Of a DNA stretch of 64,000 bases, positions 9,184 through 17,345 are shown piece after piece. Position numbers and translations under genes: made by a program. The DNA lies in the NCBI GenBank assembly GCA_016787135.1, contig JAEUVK010000022.1:1-64000 (forward strand). Direction: 5' to 3'. Source of the stretch: Chitinophagaceae bacterium (GTDB lineage Bacteria; Bacteroidota; Bacteroidia; Chitinophagales; Chitinophagaceae). The notes under the pieces are model-generated. The model saw only the letters and a program-made list of their open reading frames with translations, had not been told where the DNA came from and made no database searches. Position 1 is the first letter of the stretch. The number at the start of each line of letters is the position of its first letter.

Positions 9184-9191
9184 CAAATGTA
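9184..9191 (-). promoter_or_regulatory. -7 promoter element of the sensor kinase operon
   Basis: Reading on the minus strand, TACATTTG fits the Bacteroidota -7 consensus TAnnTTTG. Transcription would begin around 9177, 11 bp before the ATG at 9166. No good -33 TTTG is seen. The TTAAC boxes begin 30 bp upstream, consistent with an activator-dependent, autoregulated promoter. Confidence 0.45.
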
Positions 9192-9220
9192 ACCTGATAT
9201 TTCCTGCCTTACTACGGGTT

Positions 9221-9256
9221 TTAACCTTTATTAACCTTAATGAAAGGTGGATTAAC
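9221..9256 (+). promoter_or_regulatory. Three phased TTAAC boxes upstream of the GLPGLI gene and the kinase operon
   Basis: TTAAC occurs at 9221, 9231 and 9252, i.e. with spacings of 10 and 21 bp, one and two helical turns. The last box ends 48 bp before the GLPGLI ATG, and its first base is 27 bp before the -7 element at 9279. The same arrangement is present on the minus strand before the outer-membrane gene at 16259. Helical phasing of direct repeats is typical of OmpR-family regulator sites, and the divergent neighbour encodes such a regulator. Confidence 0.6.
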
Positions 9257-9278
9257 CCGCTTTCCCTTTCGGGGGTTT

Positions 9279-9286
9279 TAGTTTTG
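9279..9286 (+). promoter_or_regulatory. -7 promoter element of the GLPGLI gene
   Basis: TAGTTTTG matches TAnnTTTG. Transcription would start near 9293, 12 bp before the ATG at 9305. The third TTAAC box occupies the place where a -33 element would be. Confidence 0.5.
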
Positions 9287-9304
9287 GTTTAAACTATAAT
9301 TAAT

Positions 9305-10108
9305 ATGAAGAAAATATTGGTCGCCGGCTGTGCGTTGTTTGCCATGACAATAATCCAGGCGCAGCAAAAAGAAGGAACAGTGATCTATGAACGCACTACC
9401 CAGATACAGATACGGATCAATGACGGGCACGAAGGAATGGAGAATATGCTCCCTAAGCAGAGAAAAGATAATTTCGAACTGATCTTTGGCAATAACCAGT
9501 CCTTATGGAAACAGGCGGAAAAAGAACAAGAAGGTACCGAGGACTTTGGGGGTGGCGGTGTACAGATTCGCATGATAGGCGGCGGAACAGACGATGTGTT
9601 GTATAATAACCTTGAAACAAAGGTAAGAGTAGAGCAAAGGGATATGTTTGAGAAGAAGTTCATTATTGACGACAGTATCCGCCCGCTGAAATGGAAAATG
9701 ACCGCCGAAACAAAGACCATTCTTGGGCATACGTGTATGAAAGCAACCGCTACTCAGACCTCCATCCGTACGCAAATGACCATGGACAATGGCAAAATGG
9801 AAAGAAAGCAGGTGGAAGATACCTCATTGATCGTTGCCTGGTTTGCCACCGATATACCGGTTTCCGCAGGTCCTGCAGAATACCAGGGACAACTACCCGG
9901 GCTGATATTGGAAATGGATGTAGCTAATGGCAGGCAGGTGTTTAAAGCCCTGGAGATATCTTCCAAAGCTGATATTGCTTCCATTAAAGCGCCAACTGGT
10001 AAAAAAAGATATACACGTGAAGAATACAGAAAAGAAGTTGACAAAATGATCGACGAAATGCAACGCAATAACAGCGGGCCGGGAAGAGTGATGCGGTTCA
10101 GTAACTAA
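9305..10108 (+). CDS. GLPGLI-family secreted protein
   Basis: 267 residues with a signal peptide (MKKILVAGCALFAMTIIQAQ) and the diagnostic GQLPGLILEMDV segment near residue 200, which gives the family its name. The middle holds WKMTAETKTILGHTCMKA, the conserved strand-loop of this family. The N-terminal half contains a Gly-rich GGGGVQIRMIGGG loop. Known of the family: small Bacteroidota periplasmic or surface proteins, commonly encoded beside TonB-dependent-receptor-like barrels of the PF14905 type; the molecular role is unknown. Here the link to such a barrel is through a shared promoter layout, not adjacency. Confidence 0.9.
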   Translation: MKKILVAGCALFAMTIIQAQQKEGTVIYERTTQIQIRINDGHEGMENMLPKQRKDNFELIFGNNQSLWKQAEKEQEGTEDFGGGGVQIRMIGGGTDDVLYNNLETKVRVEQRDMFEKKFIIDDSIRPLKWKMTAETKTILGHTCMKATATQTSIRTQMTMDNGKMERKQVEDTSLIVAWFATDIPVSAGPAEYQGQLPGLILEMDVANGRQVFKALEISSKADIASIKAPTGKKRYTREEYRKEVDKMIDEMQRNNSGPGRVMRFSN

Positions 10109-10131
10109 AAGTATTTCTCATTTGCATAGAA

Positions 10132-10159
10132 AAGCCCTTTCAATTCTTTGAAAGGGCTT
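10132..10159. terminator. Bidirectional terminator between convergent genes
   Basis: AAGCCCTTTC (10132-10141) and GAAAGGGCTT (10150-10159) form a perfect 10-bp stem with an 8-nt loop. It lies between the stops of the GLPGLI gene (10108) and the minus-strand gene ending at 10178. The minus side is followed by TTTTC. Confidence 0.85.
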
Positions 10160-10177
10160 AATTATTCATTCATACAT

Positions 10178-11221
10178 TTATCGCTGGGTGGGCATATAAG
10201 TGTCCAGGTATTTGGCGTACACCTTTTCCCAGTTATTGATGGCAGCCGTTCTTGCCTTATTCAGTTCATTGTTGGTTTTTTTGAAATCATTCATGGCGGT
10301 ATTCAGCTCATTGACAGCTTTGTTATACTGATCAATATCCTCCTGTGTTCTTTTGGAAGAGGACTTTGCATCAAACTGTTTTTTCAGTTTATTGAAATTT
10401 TCTTCTTTTAAATAAAAATCAGACATAGCAGCACCTTTACCCGCCTCCATTTCAAAAAAATTCATCAGGTCGCGGCAGGCTACAATGAGCGAAGGGTCAT
10501 TATTATAACCCTTCAGGTTCTTTAATTTCTCAAGGCCCTCTTCTGCAAACTTCTGCATAGCGTTGTTATTCTGTTCCATACCGGTAAGATTCTTACGGTT
10601 CATCGCATCGATCAAATATGCTTCCTGTTTATAGCATTTAAAGAAGATCAGGTACACTTCATCGGCATGTTTCATGACCGCATTAGCTGTCTTCATCTTT
10701 GCACTGACCTCATTTTCCCCCTCAATAAGGTTTATATTATTCTTTTTGGCAAATTGCTTTTGTGTTTCATATTGCCTGGCAGAAGCCTCTTCGAGTTTCT
10801 CCTGCGCCTTTTCCTGTGCCAGCAGGTAAGCTTCCATGGCATCATAACTCTGTTCCGCGATCTCTTCCATATTTACGATCTTGCCATATTGGTCGTTAAA
10901 TACATAATTCAGCATCTTCAGATAGGCCACTGTTGTATCTTTTAAGGTACGGTCGCCTTTAAAAGGCGGCATTCCCATAATATTAAATCGTGTATCACTG
11001 ATCGCATTCAGTACTTCCTGTCTTCTTTTTTCCACTTTACGTGCACTCTTGCCATGTGAAACTGCACTCAGGTATGTCAGGTACTTTTGTGTCAGTGCGT
11101 CATTTGCCTTAAAGATGTAATCCATGTAATCGCCGGCGTTATCATATGATTGAGCCTGCATGCGGAAAGAAAACATCAGAAAAAGTAGAGCAGTGGCAGC
11201 AAGTTTGAGCTTATATCCCAT
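10178..11221 (-). CDS. Secreted helical protein, possibly LIC11966-family surface protein
   Basis: 347 residues with a clear signal peptide (KLAATALLFLMFSFRMQAQ). The rest is predicted to be almost entirely helical, rich in Lys, Glu and Asn, with long amphipathic stretches (AQEKAQEKLEEASARQYE; FNKLKKQFDAKSS). No catalytic motif is seen. Its layout resembles the protein group annotated as LIC11966-family surface proteins, but I hold that match loosely. It begins 4 bp after the stop of the tail-specific protease gene, so the two are in one transcript; it may be a substrate, adaptor or unrelated envelope protein. Confidence 0.6.
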   Translation of the reverse strand: MGYKLKLAATALLFLMFSFRMQAQSYDNAGDYMDYIFKANDALTQKYLTYLSAVSHGKSARKVEKRRQEVLNAISDTRFNIMGMPPFKGDRTLKDTTVAYLKMLNYVFNDQYGKIVNMEEIAEQSYDAMEAYLLAQEKAQEKLEEASARQYETQKQFAKKNNINLIEGENEVSAKMKTANAVMKHADEVYLIFFKCYKQEAYLIDAMNRKNLTGMEQNNNAMQKFAEEGLEKLKNLKGYNNDPSLIVACRDLMNFFEMEAGKGAAMSDFYLKEENFNKLKKQFDAKSSSKRTQEDIDQYNKAVNELNTAMNDFKKTNNELNKARTAAINNWEKVYAKYLDTYMPTQR

Positions 11222-11225
11222 ATGA

Positions 11226-13337
11226 TCAGTTTTTGGATGAAGGTCTTTGTAAATTTATTAAATCACATACAATGAGGAAAGCCTCCTGTATATAGATATC
11301 CCGGGTTATATTTTCCAGCCATTCCAGGTTGATCTCTTTTTCGTATTCGTCTTTCTGTGTCCATAACAGGTCAAGCTGGTTATTCTTCACTTCAAACTTC
11401 TTATTCCCTTCCATCGTTCCTCCTTCCGTTATTTCTATATCAGTTACCTGCTGATTTGCCCATTTTTCAAAACTGTCCCATTTCAGCGGAATGATCATCA
11501 TTGGTTCATTGCGGGTTCTTGATTGCACAGATATCAGCTTTTGAATATTGACAAAGTCTGCATTGCCGCTGATGCGTTCAGCACTTCTCCGGGCCAGCTC
11601 ACCAACAGGTAATAGTGCCAATGGTTTGTAATAACCGTTTTTTGTGATTGAATCGGATGTCAATGCGTTGTCAGAAAATCTTTCACCAACTTCGGCTCCA
11701 CCAAATACATCCGGAAGAACAATATCCGGCTGTACTCCTTTTAACTGGGAAGAGGAGCCGTCAAGGCGATAGAATTTTCCCATAGTTATTTTAACCATAT
11801 CCTTTATATCGGCAGGCAATTCCCTGTCTGGTCCGAATGTGGAATCAAGAGGAAATAATTGCTGAACAGACGCTTTGCCATAGGTGGGGCTTCCAATAAC
11901 AACAGCCCTGTGATAGTCCTGTAATGAAGCAGCGAGCATTTCAGAAGCAGAAGCGCTTTGCCCGTTCACCATCAGGGCCAGCGGCCCATCATATATTACA
12001 CCCCGGTTAGGGTCTTTGTAGTACGTTACTTTTCCTTTTGCATTTTTTTGTCCTGCCAGTGGGCCTTCCTCTACAAATATCCCGGTCATTTCCAGTCCTT
12101 CATTCATAGAGCCTCCGCCGTTGTACCGGACATCAATGATCAGTCCCTCAATTTTTTCTCTTTTCAGTTTAATGATCTCTTTGGCCACATCATTAGCACA
12201 GCCTGATCCCTTTTCATTTTCCCATTCTGTATAGAAACCAGGTAACAGGATATAGCCGATCTTCTTGTCGCCCTGCAAGACAAAACTTCGTACAATGTTC
12301 TCTTCATTACTGACCTTTTCCTTTCGAAGTGTTACTATTTTTTGAACCCCTCCCGCCTTTCTAATTTTAAGTACCAGCTGCTCTTTTCCGGGTTGATCCA
12401 ATATGTCATACACTTCTTCGAGTGATAAGCCGCTTACACTGACAGGTTCTTTATTTTCTGCATGTAACTGGAGCAATTCGTCTCCTTTGTGCAGCTCCCC
12501 GGTTTTCCATGCCGGACCTCCGGGCAGTAAATGGCTGATCACGATCCTCCCGTTATCTTCTTCATCAAATTCCAGACCATAAGAAAGTTCTTCTGTGCTT
12601 AATGCCGATTGAAATGCCTCCTTCCCTTCAGGTGAAAAATAATTGGTATGAGGGTCAAAGCTGGTAGCAATTTCATTAAGGTATAGTTCCAGTATTGTAT
12701 TTTCAATACCTCCGTTTTGTTCCAATGCCCGTTGTATATTCTTTTTTTCAGATTCCTTTAGCTTAGCCCTAACCCCTGGTTCTGTTCTTGTCACTTTTTC
12801 TTTTGACAAACCATTACCGGTACTGTCTGCTGAGATGATATCGTACAACTGTTCCAGCGCCTCTAGTTTCAGGTATTTTATCCAGCGCATGATTAGCTCG
12901 TTGCTATTAGCAGCAAAATTGTATGTTCTTTCTTTTGAAACGGCCACACTCTCGTTAACGGTGAAATCAAATGGCTTTTGTAAAACAGTGAAAATGATAG
13001 AATCGGCCCTTGCCAGTGACCGTTTATATACCAAAGAAAAGGCGTTCAGAAATGCCCAGCCATTACCGTTTAGTTCGTCATCCAGTTTATAGGCAAATGC
13101 AGAAAGAGACTGATACTCCGGCGCCGTGAATAAAAGCCGTTTGGCATCTGTTGCATTGACCATTGAGCGAAAAAGATGTACAGAAAAACTATCATCAACA
13201 GCACGGGGAGAATAATGGTTCAGTTCGATCATTCTCTTTACAAGTATTGCCTTTTTATGGGCTTCTGCCAATTGTGCTGAAACGCCGGTACAGAAAATGA
13301 TCGCCAAGGATAACGATATGACACAAACTCTTCTCAT
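11226..13337 (-). CDS. prc: Carboxy-terminal (tail-specific) processing protease, S41 family
   Basis: 703 residues with a signal peptide (VISLSLAIIFCTGVSAQ). Order of parts: helical N-terminal region (~30-230), PDZ domain (~245-330, SYGLEFDEEDNGRIVISHLLPGGPAW in shortened view), S41 protease core (~345-560) and C-terminal helical domain. The catalytic serine is in NGQSASASEM (~460) and the lysine in GSPTYGKASVQ, ~25 residues later, the usual Ser-Lys dyad spacing. Known role: degradation or maturation of periplasmic proteins from their C-terminus, including control of murein hydrolases. Length and order match Prc rather than the shorter CtpA type. It heads a two-gene unit with the helical secreted protein. 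Confidence 0.93.
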   Translation of the reverse strand: MRRVCVISLSLAIIFCTGVSAQLAEAHKKAILVKRMIELNHYSPRAVDDSFSVHLFRSMVNATDAKRLLFTAPEYQSLSAFAYKLDDELNGNGWAFLNAFSLVYKRSLARADSIIFTVLQKPFDFTVNESVAVSKERTYNFAANSNELIMRWIKYLKLEALEQLYDIISADSTGNGLSKEKVTRTEPGVRAKLKESEKKNIQRALEQNGGIENTILELYLNEIATSFDPHTNYFSPEGKEAFQSALSTEELSYGLEFDEEDNGRIVISHLLPGGPAWKTGELHKGDELLQLHAENKEPVSVSGLSLEEVYDILDQPGKEQLVLKIRKAGGVQKIVTLRKEKVSNEENIVRSFVLQGDKKIGYILLPGFYTEWENEKGSGCANDVAKEIIKLKREKIEGLIIDVRYNGGGSMNEGLEMTGIFVEEGPLAGQKNAKGKVTYYKDPNRGVIYDGPLALMVNGQSASASEMLAASLQDYHRAVVIGSPTYGKASVQQLFPLDSTFGPDRELPADIKDMVKITMGKFYRLDGSSSQLKGVQPDIVLPDVFGGAEVGERFSDNALTSDSITKNGYYKPLALLPVGELARRSAERISGNADFVNIQKLISVQSRTRNEPMMIIPLKWDSFEKWANQQVTDIEITEGGTMEGNKKFEVKNNQLDLLWTQKDEYEKEINLEWLENITRDIYIQEAFLIVCDLINLQRPSSKN

Positions 13338-13386
13338 GATAAGGTCGTATTTACCAGATGCGGTTGTAACAGGTTTGCATAAAAAA

Positions 13387-13407
13387 TGCCCCGGTTATGC
13401 CGGGGCA
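13387..13407 (-). terminator. Terminator of the 13437-16259 outer-membrane gene
   Basis: TGCCCCGG (13387-13394) pairs with CCGGGGCA (13400-13407) around loop TTATG. On the minus strand a run of six T (A13381-A13386 on plus) follows. Confidence 0.9.
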
Positions 13408-13436
13408 AAATACTGAAGTATTGCAAATAAACCGTT

Positions 13437-16259
13437 CTACCTCGTTATGATTCTCATCCCCCCGCTGCCGGCATTGTTCAGGCCCGTTTTGCTCAGGCTA
13501 TACGTAAAGCTCAGCATAAAGAAGCGGCGCAATGTATTCACCCGACTATCCTCGATATAGTTCTGGCTGGTATTGCGGCTGATACCGGTATTCCTGTTGA
13601 GCAGGTCATAGGCGCTGAATTTCAATTCACCCCGGTTATAGCGGAGGAACTGGCGGCTGATACCCGCATTCCAGATAGGAATCCTGGCATTGAAACCGGC
13701 CGATCGCTGGCTATTGATCGTGTACGTGAAATCAGTTGACAGGAAGAACTGTTTGGGCAACTGCCAGTCGAATGAAGTGTTGTATTCCTGCAACAGGTAT
13801 TTATTATTCATGGCCGATTGCAGAGAGTATTTTGTTTTGTTATGATCTAGGGCGGCGCCCAGGCCAATATTCACCTTGTCTGTTGCATTCATATCCAATC
13901 GCAGTTCAGGGCCAAATGTCAGTGTTTTGATATCATTGGCTAATGAGTTGATGAATTGTTTTGTCCTCCCGTACCTCGTTCTGGCGCTGACCTCCAGTGT
14001 TGCTTTCAGGAAACGTACCGGCATAGAATAACTAAGACTGCTGTTGATATTGTAAACACCATTTACATTGACAGGTTTTGTGTACCTGACACCAGTCTGA
14101 GCGATCACCGAGTCATAGTTCACTATCTTGTTTCGTGTTGCCACCAGTGTCATATACCCGAACAGGTTCTTATTCTTATACGGACTAATCAGGTTGAGGT
14201 TAGCCTGGAACAGGTGATTGTATTCCTGCTTCAGGTCTGCATTCCCCTCCCGGATATATAAGGGATTGGACAGGTCGGGCACCGGCTGCAGCTGCGACAT
14301 ATTCGGCTGGTTGGTATTGCCTGTATAACTAAGCGTGAAACTTTTGAAACGGGAAAAGCTATACTGGAACCTGGCGTTTGGTAGTAGATTGCGGAATGTT
14401 TTGCTGATCACAGAATCTTTATTACCACTGATGATCTTTCCTTTCAGTTCTGCCTGTTGCCAATTCAGGCCGATGGCATAATTGTATTTCTTTTTCTGTG
14501 TCCGCAACCTGACGCCGCCATTGATAAAACCATAAGTATTTTCAAAATCGTTGGTTTGAACATCGTTCAGCTCATCATATTTGCCCGACTGGTTGTTATA
14601 ATCGTAAGTGATAAGCTCCGCCTTGTTGATACTGTTACTTTTTCCTGCGCTGAACTCCAGCAATGATCGTTTAAATATCGGTTCTGTATAAACAACCCTT
14701 GCATTATAACTGAAAAGACTGCCTGTACTATTGCTTTTCTGCCTGACCGTATCACGCCTGGAGATATTTCCTGAAGGCTGGTCATAAAAATCAGTAATCG
14801 AATTCAGTTTTCCGTTCCCATCACTTTCATTTATGCTGGTTTGCAGGGAGAGCGACAATGTTCTTCCTCGCCGGTTGAATTTCTTCCGGAATACAAGGTC
14901 GTTGCGGAAGTTAAATCCTTCTGTTTCTGAAAGATTGTCGCTGTTGCCTTCGTTGATCATAGCGCCGGAGGCGGACCGGGTTTGAAAATCAGACAATGAC
15001 TGGTTCTTTGTCTTTTGATAACTGAGAGAAGGATTGATCCGCAGTGAATGCATGGAGTCCATCTGGTACAGCGTATTCAGATTAAACCGGTGAGAATTAT
15101 TCAGGTTATCTGACCAGGAATTCTGGTTGTAATAGTTAGTAGTACCTGGTAAAAAATTCTGGCGATTAATATGTCTTTCAATGTCCGGGTTATAGCGGTT
15201 ATAAAAATAATTACTCTGCATATCGAGCTTATTCCCGATGATGTTGTTGTAATTAATCCCACCGCCCCAGGCAGTATTGATACCCCCACTCCGTCCGCCA
15301 AGGCCCATTGCCGCCGCATCATCAGCAGAAACGTTGAGACTGATATTACCACCACCTGATCCTCTTTGCATTCGTGCCAGCTCGCCGGTGAAGTTTAAAA
15401 TGTCCATGAATGAAAAACCTTCGGCATTGGTATTATTTCCCATACCGATAGCAGACACCTGCCTGGCGCCTTTGAATGAGTTGACATTAAAGCGGCCTTC
15501 ATATCTCTTTTTATCACCACCCCCTGCTGATACTTTTCCAAATACACCTTTCTTTTTGTCTTTTTTAAGTTTCAGGTTAATGGTCTTTTCATAGTTGCCA
15601 TCCTCAAAACCTGTAAGCTGCGCCTGGTCGCTTTGCTTATCATACACCTGCACTTTATCAACGGCATCTGCTGGTAGATTTTTGGTAGCGATCTTTGGGT
15701 CATTACCGAAAAACTCCTTACCGTCCACCAATACCCTGCTTACCTTTTCTCCTTGTGCTTTCACGGTACCGTCTTTTTCTACTTTTACTCCGGGTAACTT
15801 TTTTAAGAGCTGCTCAACGCTGGCGTTGGGCTGTACCTTAAATGATCCTGCATTGTATTGTATGGTATCGCCTACCATAGTGACAGGCGGCGCCTCATTG
15901 GTCACGATCACTTCCGATAACACTTGGTTCTTATCATTCATGATAATATTAGCGAGGTCATGTTTTTTGTTTTCGTCAGTAATGGTCACCGGCATATTGC
16001 TGTTATGGTAATTGACATGAGTAATCATAAGCCTGTATTCGCCATTGGGTATGCCGGTCAGTTCAAAACGACCTTCATTATCTGTCATGGTAAAAGATAT
16101 TAATGAGGAGTCCTTCTTTTCCAGCAAGGTGATAGTGGCGGCGGCTACCGGCTGGCGGGCCATAGTGTCAAAAACAACACCTTTAACGCTTCCGTTCTTC
16201 TGAGCCAAGACAAGAATGCTGAGTAAGACAAAGCCAAAGGATAAGTATATTTTTCTCAT
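13437..16259 (-). CDS. Outer-membrane beta-barrel protein, TonB-receptor-like (CarboxypepD_reg + plug + PF14905-type barrel)
   Basis: 940 residues. Signal peptide MRKIYLSFGFVLLSILVLAQ; carboxypeptidase-regulatory-like beta sandwich (~22-105, VKGVVFDTMARQPVAAATI); plug domain (~130-215, with VEQLLKKLPGVKVEKDG and [13 protein letters not shown]); then a Gly-rich stretch and a barrel to the C-terminus. Known of the family: TonB-dependent-receptor relatives often encoded with GLPGLI proteins; substrates unknown. No SusD partner follows, which argues against polysaccharide uptake of the SusCD type. Its promoter region copies that of the GLPGLI gene at 9305. A paralogue lies at 17346-20222. Confidence 0.9.
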   Translation of the reverse strand: MRKIYLSFGFVLLSILVLAQKNGSVKGVVFDTMARQPVAAATITLLEKKDSSLISFTMTDNEGRFELTGIPNGEYRLMITHVNYHNSNMPVTITDENKKHDLANIIMNDKNQVLSEVIVTNEAPPVTMVGDTIQYNAGSFKVQPNASVEQLLKKLPGVKVEKDGTVKAQGEKVSRVLVDGKEFFGNDPKIATKNLPADAVDKVQVYDKQSDQAQLTGFEDGNYEKTINLKLKKDKKKGVFGKVSAGGGDKKRYEGRFNVNSFKGARQVSAIGMGNNTNAEGFSFMDILNFTGELARMQRGSGGGNISLNVSADDAAAMGLGGRSGGINTAWGGGINYNNIIGNKLDMQSNYFYNRYNPDIERHINRQNFLPGTTNYYNQNSWSDNLNNSHRFNLNTLYQMDSMHSLRINPSLSYQKTKNQSLSDFQTRSASGAMINEGNSDNLSETEGFNFRNDLVFRKKFNRRGRTLSLSLQTSINESDGNGKLNSITDFYDQPSGNISRRDTVRQKSNSTGSLFSYNARVVYTEPIFKRSLLEFSAGKSNSINKAELITYDYNNQSGKYDELNDVQTNDFENTYGFINGGVRLRTQKKKYNYAIGLNWQQAELKGKIISGNKDSVISKTFRNLLPNARFQYSFSRFKSFTLSYTGNTNQPNMSQLQPVPDLSNPLYIREGNADLKQEYNHLFQANLNLISPYKNKNLFGYMTLVATRNKIVNYDSVIAQTGVRYTKPVNVNGVYNINSSLSYSMPVRFLKATLEVSARTRYGRTKQFINSLANDIKTLTFGPELRLDMNATDKVNIGLGAALDHNKTKYSLQSAMNNKYLLQEYNTSFDWQLPKQFFLSTDFTYTINSQRSAGFNARIPIWNAGISRQFLRYNRGELKFSAYDLLNRNTGISRNTSQNYIEDSRVNTLRRFFMLSFTYSLSKTGLNNAGSGGMRIITR

Positions 16260-16277
16260 AACCTTTTGTTTCGGCTA

Positions 16278-16285
16278 CGAAAATA
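16278..16285 (-). promoter_or_regulatory. -7 promoter element of the outer-membrane gene
   Basis: On the minus strand TATTTTCG is one base off TAnnTTTG. It begins 27 bp after the first base of the last TTAAC box, exactly as in the GLPGLI promoter, which supports the call. Confidence 0.45.
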
Positions 16286-16307
16286 TTCTTACTGCCCGGG
16301 ATTAGCG

Positions 16308-16343
16308 GTTAATCAGGCTTGCTTTAATGTTAATCAATGTTAA
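16308..16343 (-). promoter_or_regulatory. Three phased TTAAC boxes upstream of the outer-membrane gene
   Basis: Reading the minus strand, TTAAC boxes occupy 16343-16339, 16333-16329 and 16312-16308 (spacings 10 and 21 bp). The last ends 48 bp before the ATG at 16259. Over 37 bases this region and 9221-9257 agree at 29 positions by my hand alignment, including bases between the boxes. Confidence 0.6.
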
Positions 16344-16441
16344 CGGGCTAAAATATGAAAGGGAAAATAACCTGTGGCATAATGGCAATGAATAAACCGG
16401 GAGGCTCATTTCAACACCTCATTTCTTCTTTCCCTCTCAGG

Positions 16442-17014
16442 TCATTCAATGATATCCCCTCTTTCATCATCATCCCTGTCGCGGTCATAGACTACCACTT
16501 TTACTTTCCAGTCCATCTGTTCGGCCTCAAGGATCAGCTCCACTTTCAATTTTTTGAGAGACTCATCGGTAGCATCAAAGGAAAAGATCACGCTGGTGAA
16601 TTTCTTTTCTTCAACAGGAGATTCATATACCCCTTTCAGGTACATGGACCTTACAGAAAGGTTATTTATCTGGGCATATAAAGACTTGAATTTTTTCTTT
16701 GCTTCTTCAAAATCATCCGTCGTCAGCATGAGCGCCTGCCAGCTGCTTACCTGTCCTTTCTTTCCGCTGTAGCGGGTAATGCTGCACTCTTCGGCACCAT
16801 TTACTTTAAAATTACATTGATAGTCGGTTGACTGGGGATTCTGAATGATCTGCTCCCCGGTTATATGACTGAAATGACTTGGATAATCATCGATCACTTT
16901 TTTGATATCTGCAGAAAAGTTATTGTTGCTTGTCAACCTGAGTTGCGCATCAGCCTGATTCAATGAGAAGAAAAAAATAGTAGAAAGTGTAAGTACTTTT
17001 ACGAATGCTTTCAT
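16442..17014 (-). CDS. Secreted protein of unknown function, 190 residues
   Basis: Signal peptide MKAFVKVLTLSTIFFFSLNQ with cleavage probably after QADA. The mature part is mixed alpha/beta with a repeated theme of charged amphipathic stretches and two cysteines (QCNFKVNGAEECSI) that could form a disulfide in the periplasm. The C-terminus is strongly acidic (DRDRDDDERGDIIE). I recognise no family. It is upstream of the outer-membrane gene on the same strand, but 182 bp containing that gene's own promoter separates them, so co-transcription is not required. Confidence 0.75.
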   Translation of the reverse strand: MKAFVKVLTLSTIFFFSLNQADAQLRLTSNNNFSADIKKVIDDYPSHFSHITGEQIIQNPQSTDYQCNFKVNGAEECSITRYSGKKGQVSSWQALMLTTDDFEEAKKKFKSLYAQINNLSVRSMYLKGVYESPVEEKKFTSVIFSFDATDESLKKLKVELILEAEQMDWKVKVVVYDRDRDDDERGDIIE

Positions 17015-17125
17015 CAGTTTGGATTTAATCAGTTAGAAATCAGGCACAATATTATTAAATCTTACACTTATTACATACTTTACCTGTAATTATTCCGTTA
17101 ACCACTTTATTAAACGATCCAGAAT

Positions 17126-17284
17126 ATGAAAAACAAGCATATCGTTCATGCGCATGAAGAAGCGAAGATCTATCACAATTACTACAAACCTTCCTTTAAC
17201 ATTATCCGTTTGCTGAAATCTGTTTTATGTGTCTTTATCTCCGGTTCTTCACCGGCGGCAGGTCATGTTATCAGAAGGAAATAA
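17126..17284 (+). CDS. Possible 52-residue small protein
   Basis: ATG 17126 opens 52 codons ending in TAA at 17284. The product starts MKNKHIVHAHEEAKIYHNYY and ends GSSPAAGHVIRRK, with a short hydrophobic middle (LLKSVLCVFISGSS) too brief for a firm membrane call. Support: it fills an otherwise empty plus-strand gap, and a strong terminator hairpin with a plus-strand T run lies 30 bp past its stop. Against: no clear ribosome site or promoter, and no known family. Confidence 0.35.
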   Translation: MKNKHIVHAHEEAKIYHNYYKPSFNIIRLLKSVLCVFISGSSPAAGHVIRRK

Positions 17285-17314
17285 CAGGTCTCTTTACTAA
17301 CCCTTGATTATACT

Positions 17315-17341
17315 AAACGTTCCGCCTTATGCGGAACGTTT
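17315..17341. terminator. Bidirectional terminator
   Basis: AAACGTTCCGC (17315-17325) pairs with GCGGAACGTTT (17331-17341) around loop CTTAT, an 11-bp stem. The plus-strand side continues TTATTTTAATT, good for a rightward transcript. The hairpin also begins 4 bp past the stop of the minus-strand outer-membrane gene. Confidence 0.85.
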
Positions 17342-17345
17342 TATT

